Source: Agrocybe praecox
Lineage: Eukaryota > Basidiomycota > Agaricomycetes > Agaricales > Agrocybaceae
Direction: 5' to 3'
Length of the DNA stretch: 64,000 bases
Assembly: GCA_964017145.1 (NCBI GenBank)
Contig: OZ024844.1
Coordinates: forward strand, 1,798,001-1,862,000
Below the pieces are notes generated by a model. That model was not told the DNA's origin, did no database searches, and saw nothing but the letters and a program-made list of their open reading frames with translations. The first letter of the stretch is position 1. Each line of letters starts with the position of its first letter. A program made the translations under genes and the position numbers. Positions 1-10,398 of this stretch are shown one piece after another.

Positions 1-1356
1 CGTGCAAATTATACAGCACCATATGAATGGTGTTACCGTTAGCCCAGGTATTTCGTCTGTGGAAAATCCGTCTTTTAGTTGTTAATGGCCGATTTATTGT
101 CCAGAGGTTGATTTCAAAATTTTGGCACGTGCGACACCAGGTTTCTCCGGTGCAGATCTTCAAAACATGATAAAGTTTGTGTTTAAAACAAAGTGTCGCC
201 TCTAAATCTCAATCTGTTGTCACAGCCAAGCCGCTATCTATGCGTCTAAACTACGCGCGAAAGAAGTGAATCTCAACCACTTCGACTGGGCAAGGGTAGG
301 TTATTAATCAATCAGTAAAATTCCGTCATAATGAAAGTTCACCTCTTTAGGACCGTATCCTTATGGGAGTTGAAAGAAAGAGTCAATTTATTGATGAAAA
401 GTCAAGGCTTGCCACCGCTTATCATGAGGTTCGAGAAACGTTTAAGCGTTGTCAATTTTCTCTCACTTACAGCCACTTGCAGGGTGGACATGCTCTTGTT
501 GCCCTATACACAGATGGAGCAATGCCCCTCCACAAAGTAACATGTGTTCCCCGTGGGCACGCTTTGGGTTATGTGAGCACAATCTTTCATATTTCGCCGA
601 TAAACCCCTCATTCGAACAACAAAATTTCCCAAGACTTCACAACTTCCGGAAGATGACCGACATTCAGTCAGCTTTAAAGAGTATCTAGCAGAAATCGAC
701 GTGGCCATGGGCGGCCGTGTAGCCGAGGAATTGAGTACGTTGACATGGCTTGGACATGGTTCTTGCCGACTTACGACGATTATTTCATAGTCTATGGAGC
801 CGAGAATGTCACGAGTGGCGCCAGTTCAGATATTCGTAAGGCAACTAGGACAGCCCAGGCGATGGTAAAGGTATATTTATATTTTCCTGAGATTTTACGC
901 TGTTCTTATCTCAATATTGCAGCACTGGGGGTTCTCTAAATTAGGGCCTGTTTTCCACGACGATAGAAATGAATCGATGAGTCCCAGGAGAAAGGAGCAA
1001 ATAGAAGAAGAAGTTACAAAGTACGTGGACACAGCAAAGCACTCATTGCGATTTGTTGGTGTGTATTTATTGATTTACTTTCACTACACAGACTTGTTCG
1101 GGGAGGAGAAGCTCGGGCAACAGCCCTGCTAACCGCAAAACTCGACGAGTTACATAAGGTACGACGTTGTTACATTATGACTCTGATATATGAAGGTTTA
1201 TCAAGCTTTCTCTTACAGCTCGCCCATGCTCTGGTTGACCATGAAACACTAGATTTAGAAGAAGTGAAGAAGGTCGTCAAAGGAGAGCCAATCAGAAGTA
1301 TCACAGAAGTACTTGATGAAGAAATATCTAATTTAGAGTCCACACCCACTCAATAA
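1..1356 (+). CDS. YME1: Mitochondrial i-AAA protease, YME1-like (C-terminal part, 5' end outside window)
   Basis: ATP-dependent zinc metalloprotease of the mitochondrial inner membrane, facing the intermembrane space; the family degrades unfolded or surplus inner-membrane proteins. Only the end of the AAA module and the peptidase domain are in the window. Visible: the AAA second-region motif [17 protein letters not shown] (about 115-170), then the zinc site HEGGH, of which HE and GGH lie on different exons (intron 429-482). After it come [32 protein letters not shown] with the gluzincin-like glutamate region, GGRVAEEL, and [11 protein letters not shown]. These match Yme1/YME1L rather than the matrix m-AAA proteases. 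Short GT-AG introns separate the exons (for example 48-101 and one after GHALGY). The stop TAA is at 1354-1356, after a Glu-rich tail. The AAA Walker motifs, transmembrane segment and presequence must lie upstream of base 1. The family call is sure; exact exon ends were set by eye. Confidence 0.9.
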
Positions 1357-2440
1357 TCATCCTTATGCATAATTTCTTCCTTATCTTGACCGTTGCTTTC
1401 CAAGCCCAAGCAACATAGCCTCATTACGTTCTACCTCTTTCTTTGTGATGGATAATCAAACTTGATTCATATTTCAGCATCGCCGGCGTGCAAGGGAAAT
1501 TTTTCTTCAGAAAGTAGTATGGGTCCAGTTATGCCCTGATGTCTATGGCTGGCGAAAGATACCTTGTAGCTGCACTCACTGTCAATTTCAAGCTCTACAT
1601 GCCATGATATCCCACTGACGGTAACTGGCCGTTAACGTTTTAACTCCCAAATTGTCCCTGAATTTTCCTTGAAATGGAGAAAAGATCTTTAACAAATGTC
1701 TGGGCACATCTCGATAAACGATCCAACCCTGCAATACCCGTTTCTAGTCCACTCAAGCCATAACATAATGGTTTCAATGGCATAGTGCCACACAGAATTG
1801 CGAATACCTAGCGTCGCGTCCCGACGGAAAAAGTGTCGGCTAGGCGTCGCGACCTTGCTTGCACTTGGGTTGATAACATATCCACGGCCATGGGGTTGGC
1901 TCAGGCTTGCCGTATGTCGTCGATTCTGGATATAATACCAAGTCTGCCCAAAGGATATAGATTGACACATTCGTACCATTCCTTTACTGAAGGCCTTCTT
2001 TATTTATTCCATCAAGTTATCGTCTGTCAGAATCTTACATGCTATCAGGATCACCACTGTATTTTTGGGATAGCGAAGTACCTTTAACCATGTTGAATCC
2101 AAACCAGTCCGGCCTGGCTCGAAAATTACAATTCCACGAGAAGGGTACGGGCCTTATAAAGACCTCTAATCAAAAAGAGCACGAATTTTATATCTTCGAA
2201 GGACCTCCACAACCTCTGTATTTGTCGGCCATCGTGCAGGTTAGCTCGTCTATGGATGTTTTCTGTCAAAAACGACGATCTCTGACGTGTATGCTTCGCA
2301 ACGCCTCCAGATTGAACTCAAAAAAGTACGATTTGCGATCGAGTACACCCACTTCCTACCTCCGCCGACGAGAACCAGGTGAGTCTATCCAGTGTTCTTC
2401 ACTTAGCTATAATACCAATTCAGCCCTATCAGCATTAGGA
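1357..2440. other. Intergenic, no gene recognised
   Basis: Holds the 3' flank of the YME1-like gene and the 5' flank of the Cys/His mini-gene at 2441. An open stretch runs in frame into that mini-gene from about 2039, but its translation resembles no family I know. A good GT-AG intron (about 2379-2422) sits just before the ATG, so this part is better explained as a spliced 5' leader. Confidence 0.5.
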
Positions 2441-2705
2441 ATGTGTCATCGACAACTCCGATTCGTGAAATCAACCGGCTGCGGCCATTTGACGCTGAAC
2501 GGAGAGAGCGTCATCGACTGCGCTTCCGACACCTGTCAGCTAAGTAGCGCTCATCCAAGGACATGCACAAATCCAGATTGTAGAAGATATTATGACAAAC
2601 CAGAAAGGTTAACAACGCACCAGGTGAGCCACGAAGGCGGGATTATCATTCAGTGATTTATAACTGTGGTAGATTCCAGGAAAGTGTCCACAATGCCAAA
2701 CCTAA
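2441..2705 (+). CDS. Small Cys/His-rich protein, copy A (71 aa)
   Basis: Unnamed mini-protein with no known function. Two exons, 2441-2623 and 2673-2705, are joined across a 49-nt GT-AG intron and end at TAA 2703-2705. The protein starts MCHRQL and carries C2, C14-G-H16, C27, C32, S35, H38, C42, C47 and a closing C66-P-Q-C69. This is the same spacing as the genes at 46354 and 51759, which supports both the start and the splice. The ligand set (eight Cys, two His) suggests a structural zinc fold, perhaps loosely RING-like; that is inference. It has no signal peptide or membrane segment. Its stop is only 43 bp from the stop of the convergent RAD3 gene, so the 3' UTRs must overlap. Small proteins of this type occur widely in Agaricomycetes as hypothetical proteins, as far as I recall. 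Confidence 0.75.
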
Positions 2706-2748
2706 CTGAAGTCGAGCACCCAAAAGACCCCTTCATTCGAGTATGCTA

Positions 2749-5700
2749 TCAAACATCCAAGTTGAATTCCATCAACGCACTATCACTAAGACCTCCATCT
2801 CCAAACTCGTCGTCGGAATTTTCTTTCCCAGCAGCCTCTAGAGCTAGCTCTTTTTGTTTAGCCTGGGCCTTTTCGATATCTTCAAGGGTCCACAAAGATA
2901 TACCGGTAGAATTTTCATTGGGATTCTGTGAAATTGTACGCATGAATAATTTCGAAAGCGTGATGGCCATATCTGTTGAGAGGTTTGACGCGGTTTCCGT
3001 GATATACTGATTAATCCATCGGGGGAGCTTTGCTCGCTTGTCCGCTCTCGCAAATCGCTGAAAAAGACGTGAGTCTATTGAGTTGGAAAGAAGAATGAAA
3101 CACACTTTATCAGCGAAAATCATCAAACCCCAGTCTGTTTTACCGCGCAAGACACGCCCAACGCACTGGGCGGCGTTTCGCATTGCATCAAACCCAAGGA
3201 ATTCCGATTCACGAATGCGATACGCATCTCGAAGATATTCCAACCTTGCCTTTAATATACGGCTTTCTGTGTATTGGTATGGCACACTAAGGTGGCTTCA
3301 GAGAAATGACAAAGACCAAGCAATAAAATATTTACCCAAACATGATGACTGCGCGACCATAATTGTGGTCGAAATCGATTCCTTCAGACACTTTTCCTCG
3401 AGCGACTGATAATAATACAGCGCCACGGCCGTTATCACATGCCTGATAGTCGTCTGATTAAAAGTGTTGCCATGTTAGAATTAATTTCCGCACCCTGCGA
3501 TAATTTTCCAGAGCGATGCTGGTTTCATTCGCGTCTGGTGTTTCGACAAAAATAAGTTTGTGCTTCCAGACTTCATTCAATATACCCTGATCAATTAATT
3601 TTAGACGGAAAGACTTAAAGAAGACTAGATTTACATTACCATGTCATTCCATGCCGCAACAATAGATTCCATGTATAGGTAACTGGGAAAAAACGCAACA
3701 ATTCCATCTGGTACCGTCTTACTGTATTCGATCAGAATACTTCCAAAATTACGGACGACCGCTGGGTCGTTTCTAACTTCGAACCGCGAGCTGATTGCCA
3801 CTTGATCGCTGCCGCGAGTAATAACCTATGGGTTCAAGAGTTACATCGGAAACGATAAAGAAAGGGAGTCACACTGACTAGTGGCAAGAAGGCATTTCTC
3901 GTCAATGTCATAGGGTATGTTTCTTGTACAACTGGGGTGAATTGTAACATCTTTGGGTACATATCCAAAGGTGAAATTGTCCCTGATGTGATGACTACAC
4001 TGCTAAACCGTTCGAACACAGGCTTGATTGCAAGCGATGGATCAAGACACCTGGCCTTGCGGTCAGAATTCAATATACCTCTATTTGTGACAAACATACG
4101 TGAAGTGGAACACAGGGTTTGGCACTGTGGCGTTATCGGTTTCAAAGGGTTCCAAAATAAGCAGAAATCCTGGGATAACATGTAAGCTGTACTATCTGGC
4201 GGGAGTTAACGAATTAATTATCAATTCACCTTTCTCGTATGTAGCAACCAGGGTAGCAAAGCTCGCTACCTTCTGCAAGCTTGCATATTCATCGAGTCTA
4301 GTAAGTTCTAACGTTCGAATAAGAGATTGCAGCCTTTCTGCACAGAATCTGTGGCCCAAGAAAAGTGCCTTAATATATTAGGTATGCCAAATTTAACCAA
4401 TGACCTACCTCAGGGGTCGTCGTTCAATGTAGGTGATGTCTTTTAGATGCTGTAGAAAAGACAGAGGTGTTTCGGCTACGACGTGCAGAACCCTCATCCG
4501 AGTCTGTCATTAGTCAGCCACATGTTAAACTGCGTCCCCAGGTGAAACGTACTTTAATATATTCAACAAAACGCTTGAGGAACGCAACAAAATGTTCAGC
4601 CTTCCTGATGTTACCGGGGATGGCCTCGTGTAGAAGGTCATCAGGTAGCACTGACCACAAAAATCACGTTCATTTTGTGATGAGGAGAGAAAAAGTAAAA
4701 GGCATACCTGGATTTCCCATAATTCCGTCCGCATCATTTTGTTCCGAGTCTGTGTCTTGTAACCCTTCCACCAGCTTTGCATACTCGTTTTGCAATTTTG
4801 CAACGTCAGTGACTTTAATTCTGAAAGGAGTGAGATAGTATAGAAAGGGATAATAATAATAACGTTGGCGCACTCCTCGATTTTTTCAGAAAGTTTGGTA
4901 ACGCTGCGGCCAGCGGCATCCAACATAGGCCTAGTGAGATCAATGCTCAAGGACTCAATGCAAACATTGTCTGGGATTGTCAATATATATAGATGTTACG
5001 TTCGCCGTCATGTGTGTCGGGACATACCGATGTTGTGCGCCTCATCAAATACGACAATTGCATCCTTGGACATCTCCTTGGACACTTGCTCGGCTACTTT
5101 GGGGTCAAGGAGATAGTGGAATGAGTAGATGATAATGTCAACGAAAGGCATCTGCTTGAGAGTTAGTAAAATTTTGGACCATAATTGAGAATCGTCATAC
5201 CATCCTTCGTACGGCAAAATAAGGACAGATTCCTTTCTCGCGACCGTACTGTGTAACGTCATCTAGGGTCCAAATACCAGGTGGGATAAGATGTCCCGAT
5301 TCCAATTGACCAAGTTTCTGTGGATTAAATAAATTCTCATGAACGTTGGAAAAAAGGAGAATGCTACCTCGTGCCAATCGCAGAGCTCTACTGACCCTGG
5401 ATCAGCCCTTCCTTTTTCGCAGACTGAAGAATTGGTTAAATCGCGGCATCGAGCATCGACTGCTTTCCCCTTCTTTTCCTTGGCGACCTAATACCATAAT
5501 CGTTAGTGGCTTATCATGAAGTCATCTGCTGAGTAGGAACGTACTCCGGGGTTGATGCAGAGATTCTTACGACTGGTAAGACCTAGGCCCATGAAATTCC
5601 TTTCTTTCACCTTTTCCTCCTCTGTTTCTGCAGACTGAATTCTGTAATCCATCAACCTTTTTAATTCCGTCAGGGCCTTCTCAATCTCTGGAACCGTACG

Positions 5701-6130
5701 AGAGCAGTATATCAGTTTCCGCCGGGTGGGGAAGAACTGGGCAGAAACGTTTATCATTGGCTTGATAACAAGGATAATGATACTAACTTGTTGGTAAGAC
5801 ACAATTAAAGATAGAAGAGAAACCGTTTTCCCGGTTCCCGAAGGCATTTCTAGGACACAGTGTCCCTGAAGGAGATGTCTCAGTTCAGTCGAAAAAAGAT
5901 TGCGAGTTGAATTTCTCTACTGTTGCATCCAGCGTTCTTTTCAGGTCACACATATATGCATATTGTTCTTAAAATTTGTGAGATTACATTGAATTTGTGT
6001 TCACGATGAGTTTTACCTGGGTAGATACGATCGTAAGGGAAGATGATCTGTTCCAATTATTAGAAACACAGTATTCAACAAGTAGAAGGTCAAGGAGACA
6101 GACCGGTAAATTGTCAATAAAAAACTTCAT
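2749..6130 (-). CDS. RAD3: TFIIH 5'-3' DNA helicase subunit RAD3/XPD (ERCC2)
   Basis: XPD/Rad3 superfamily 2 helicase of TFIIH, which opens DNA in nucleotide-excision repair and supports RNA polymerase II initiation in the nucleus. The start at 6130 gives MKFFIDNLP, spliced to [10 protein letters not shown], then [16 protein letters not shown], the expected N-terminus. Walker A is MPSGTGKT (about 5825-5847). [20 protein letters not shown] follows, then the Fe-S region starting [14 protein letters not shown] (about 5540-5600). The DEAH box VFDEAHNI lies near 5030-5065. C-terminal motifs include [17 protein letters not shown] (about 3300-3400), [20 protein letters not shown] and the motif VI core [18 protein letters not shown]. 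The gene ends in an acidic tail and FNLDV-stop at 2749. There are about ten short introns, several only 50 nt. No break in the frame was noticed. Identity is certain; individual splice sites are by eye. Confidence 0.93.
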
Positions 6131-6959
6131 TGTCGGCAATTGTTTACGCGGTATCAATAAGGGAAATGGATATGTTGATTAATCCAGTTGTGGGTTGTCG
6201 TGTTGGAATGCTTAAATTGTGTGTAGTATCACAATGGGCTCAAACTATGATGATACAGAGTGCTACCAAGGAGCTGGGAGCTGGGACACGGCTATTAGGT
6301 GTTTTCAGAGTTTGCCCTTGCTTGAAGTGGATGCGGAAGGTCGTAAAGGCTCTCGTGAATTTAGTATAGTATCCTGATAGGTATGTCCGGGAGTCTGAGA
6401 GTGGAGCTATGGATTAGTGCCACGTTCAAACAAGCACGAAGCCACAAGTAACGCACGGTTCGTCCAGAGCTGGCACTAGTAAATAATGGGGGTATCTGTA
6501 TGGACGAGTAGCTTTGGAAAGGAAAGAGTAGTGACGCAGTCGTATGTAATCAATTTGAATTATTCAGTCGCGTTCTAGTCATGAAAACGTGATGTGACCA
6601 CTGACAATCGTGATGTGCGCGTCCTATTTAAATTAAAATTTAAAATTTAATTAATTAACACACCACGCATCAAAAGAAAAGTTTGAACATAATTTATTGT
6701 TAAAGAATCCTACAAGTGTACAATGTGACAAAGGCGTTAATTAATATTCAGAGAAAGATGTGTAAGTATTTTGTAGCATTTTTTTCATTAAGAGTTCATC
6801 CACATGAAAACTGTCGTCTAAGTTCAGAACCGTCACTAATTTACAGCAGAGAAAATTAATGGGCGTTAGAATCCATGAAATGTTCGTGTAATAGGGTCGA
6901 AAGCGTGAAGAGAAGAAGTATTGGATGCAGCATGTTTGCGAATAGAAAGCCAAACATGA
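6131..6959. other. Intergenic between RAD3 start and GH5 stop
   Basis: Contains the RAD3 upstream region and the 3' flank of the GH5 gene. No coding signal is recognised on either strand. A strongly AT-rich stretch (about 6626-6660) of alternating TTTAAA/TTAATTAA words is the only visible feature. Confidence 0.5.
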
Positions 6960-9347
6960 TCAGGGATTGGGGTCGTCCAACCCAAATGCTTGAGCGGCGG
7001 TCTGAATAATACCAGCAGCTCCATTGAAGCTGTGTAATGTGAGAAAGTAAGTGACTGGACCTAATATAGGAGAAGGAAGGCTCTTACTCTGATCCTTGAA
7101 TTCCATAACCATCGTCGGGCGAGACGCCAGTTCCAGTAACATCACTACTGACGCCCGTACCATCAGAAGTCGGACTGATAGCAGTTCCTACTGCGGTCGT
7201 AAGGTTGCCTTGTGACCACTACAAAGCGTATTCATTAGGATTAATTGGCAAGGTCTCTAATAATACTCACTTGGTATTGGAGCATTCCTTGCAAGCCAGC
7301 TGCCAAACCGGCTGCGCAACATGTTTTAGGGTGTATCTAGTATGCCGTAATTGAAGCTTTACACACCTTGAAGCCATTGAGTGTAAGCATCGTCCCGCTG
7401 TTGATCGGTCACTCCGAATGGTGCTTGAGTGGCACCTACGCAGAAAGAGTGAACCTCATGCTGATCTTGCGAACTTTGGACTAACCTGTGTCCTGAGCAA
7501 ATGGTGCCTCGCTGCTGTTGAAAGGCACGAACGCCTGGGAATTATTCTGCGTCACGAGACCGAAACCGTTCAGAATGACTGGTTTATTGAACCTGGAGGA
7601 AGTATATCTTCAATTAACGAACGAAATAAAGAATTGCGAGCGACCTACAATGCTCCGAGAGCAGCATGGGTTTGGATCCAAGCTAGACCCTGGTTGACAG
7701 TGTTATTGAATGCAGGCAGGTTGGGATCATCCAGTCCGTAGCTATTCTGGTCAGGGAATAATTGGAATGATCCAAAGCCGATACTTGGGATATTTATAAT
7801 GTCTTCACTATCAACACCTGACGAGCCATCAAAGGCTGGTCCCACATCCTGCGTATCCGAAGACTGTCGCTTTGTCTCTAAATTAAATTGGGTGGGTAAA
7901 AAATGGGGCCCTTTATTGTGAGTGTGAGATTCATACCTGTCGACATCCAACGGCCTCGGATACGAACACCTCCAGTAGTAGTAGCCGGCTTTGTTTTCTG
8001 AGCCAGGGCGCGCGTTTTTTTGAACGCGGCTTTTCGGTCATCAAGAAGTTTTCGCTTTGTCAAGGGTTTAGCTATGGTTGATCGACGTCCGACGGGTTTA
8101 GCAGAGGGTTGAGGTGGAGGTTGTCGAGGGAATAGCTTTTTACAGTCCATACACAGGAAGCCTTGATTTCTTCAGGACCATCAGAAGGGTTCAGAAAGGT
8201 TCAAAACGAAAGAAATTCGGAACGGCATACCCGGAGGCAACGAGATGGTTAGGGTCAACGGACTGGATATGCTTCGAAACATTGGCATGGAACATAGTGA
8301 TCACGTTTGTATTGCAATTTGGAGACGCGCTCATTGAAGAGTTACATCTGCACGGACGATGAGGTAGATCCAGCACAATCATACAAATTCACACACCTCG
8401 GATCGTTGGCAATTTCCCTAATCACAAAAACACATTTAGTGACCACAAATGACAAGAAAATGCAGACATACCATGCAAATATAGCAGAGCTGTTCTTATA
8501 TCTAGATACAATCTGCGTCGTGTAATTCATGAATTTGTTTTGGATGTCAGGATTTGTGTAGAACTCGTCATGAGTCGATAAATTTCCAGACCCGAATTGA
8601 CGGACATAGACGTCCATTCCACCTGTTATATCAATCAATCAAAGCAAGTATACCATGTAGCCTCCTATACGTACCATAGTCATTGGACAAAGTATTCCGC
8701 GGCAGGGTATTATTTGTTCCGGGCGTCACATCGCGTCCCTCAATGGTGATCCCCGTCGCGTTATTTTCCAGTAGGGGACGAGGGTTCCAGTTGTTGGTCA
8801 GAGATAGATGCAGAAAAATGCCGTGCTTCTCAGCCATTCGAATTACTGTGTCCAGTTTCTGCAGACCATTTGGCCCTTCATTGACTGTCGTGGTCCCGTT
8901 GGCGATTAACTGGAACCATGTTCCATTTTCTGGAATAGTTTCGACATCTGAATGTGATCTGTCAGCGCAAGCATGTCAAACGATGGGCACTTCTACGACA
9001 GACCATTGAACCCCCATGTTCTGACCACTTTGATCCCCGCGGCCGACATATTTCCCAGAGTAAAGTCAATATCATCATCTGAGTTCAATGTAGAAAGCCA
9101 GTAGGCGTTCGTCCCAACGAAATTGAGTGCACTACCATGTTGATCAGCCTGGATAGTGGAATCGTGAGGGGAAACCTAAAACGCACCTTCCATTGAACAT
9201 AAACTGGCCATCTTGACTCGTAGTGACGAAAGGTGTTACGGCATCACTACTCCCAGAAGCCCTTTTCGTGACGGTCTTCGTAGGCGTCGCTGCAGAGACC
9301 AGCAGCGCGCTCGCAATAACTTGCACCAAAGGACCCAAGATGACCAT
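6960..9347 (-). CDS. Secreted GH5 mannanase-like protein with both catalytic glutamates replaced
   Basis: Glycoside hydrolase family 5 relative, closest to fungal endo-beta-1,4-mannanases (GH5_7). The start at 9347 gives a signal peptide (MVILGPLVQVIASALLVSAA) followed by a KR site typical of Kex2 processing. Recognisable fold pieces in order: GIKVVRTWGFNDV, LHLSLTNNW, DYGGMDVYVRQFG, SRYKNSSAIFAWE, then HLVASG. The usual acid/base motif ANEP reads ANDP (about 8385-8415). The usual nucleophile segment KPV(I/V)xEEFG reads KPVILNGFG (about 7555-7590). Between them lies an extra segment (about 7920-8140) rich in Pro, Arg and Lys, starting DCKKLFPRQPPP and ending RIRGRWMST. The C-terminus (GLQGMLQYQWSQGN, then AFGLDDPNP-stop) is Gly/Thr/Ser-rich. 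It looks intact but is probably inactive as a normal retaining glycosidase; it may bind carbohydrate. Many small introns. Confidence 0.82.
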
Positions 9348-9403
9348 GGCGAAAGTCGAAGTGCGGAAACAAAGCGTAACCCGGAATGAAATGCGTTTAG
9401 AGG

Positions 9404-9414
9404 CATATATATAC
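9404..9414 (-). promoter_or_regulatory. TATA box of the GH5 gene
   Basis: TATATATA read on the minus strand, about 60 bp upstream of the GH5 ATG at 9347. Position and sequence fit a fungal core promoter. Confidence 0.5.
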
Positions 9415-10398
9415 GGATGATGAACCAATTCCCCATTTTACTCGCATGCCTTGGCACTTGTGTGTACTTTGCTATGAAAAATAGCCGATATGTCATCAAA
9501 GAGCAATGAAGAATACGGCATCTGTTGATGAAACAGCCCTTCCAACTATACATTATCAATTAGAAGACCGTTATGCACGGAAAAGATAGGCTCCAATAGT
9601 GATATAGTAAGTCGGAGCCTTCGAGATACATAGGACACATATAAATCACTCTGCCGATGAGAAACCAACGATAAAACTGGTGTAAGAAAGGCAAAAAATT
9701 AATCTGAAATAGGACGAGAGATTGACGCTCGTTATATAGACGGGACCATATGATTGAAATGAAAATAGACTGACACTGACAGCGAGACTAGTCCTGATCG
9801 CGCCCTGATGCTCGCAGATAAACGGCCAGCTGAGCCCACCACCGTGGATTCACCTGCGTTCTAAACAGCATTTCTAGACAGTAAACCTCGATAACGGGGT
9901 CTGTAGCACATGGGTATACTACAGGTACCAGAAATAGCTGGATATCACAGTAAAGGCACTAGAAGTATGATTGAACCTTGCATTCAACACGTTTCATAAT
10001 TAAACCGCAGTGGGAAGCATGAAATTGTTTCCAAATAGCGCTGGAGAATAATAGGCCTCCTCAAAGTTCATCCCGGGCCCAGCTTATCATAGGGGCTCAT
10101 CACCCGTGCAGTAAGGAGTCCGTTGATTTATGAAGGGGAATATGTATGTGTGCACTGCGCAGTGGCCAGACAGCAAATACATGTGCAGTGGTGGGATCGC
10201 AGCACATGATATGTCGCCACCAAAATCAAATGTTGTTTTACGGCAAGTCTTTCTCCTCTCCCTGCCCGGATGCTTCGAGCCGGCCAGACCATTCGAATTT
10301 GGCAGCAGTTCAAGCAATCTGGATTTCCTTCTGCTCAGATCCACCACAACTCTTATTTACGAAGCTTAACAGCCACTAAATCCCAAAGTACCAGGAGA
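9415..10398. other. Intergenic between two divergent genes, no gene recognised
   Basis: About 1 kb separating the GH5 gene (minus) from the dipeptidyl peptidase III gene (plus). Open frames near 10087-10380 exist on both strands but resemble nothing and lack supporting splice structure; they are probably chance. Confidence 0.5.

Noticed and set aside
2039..2440. N-terminal extension of mini-gene A by about 134 codons
   Set aside because: Both relatives start directly with MC at the same lattice position, and a good intron (about 2379-2422) interrupts the extension.
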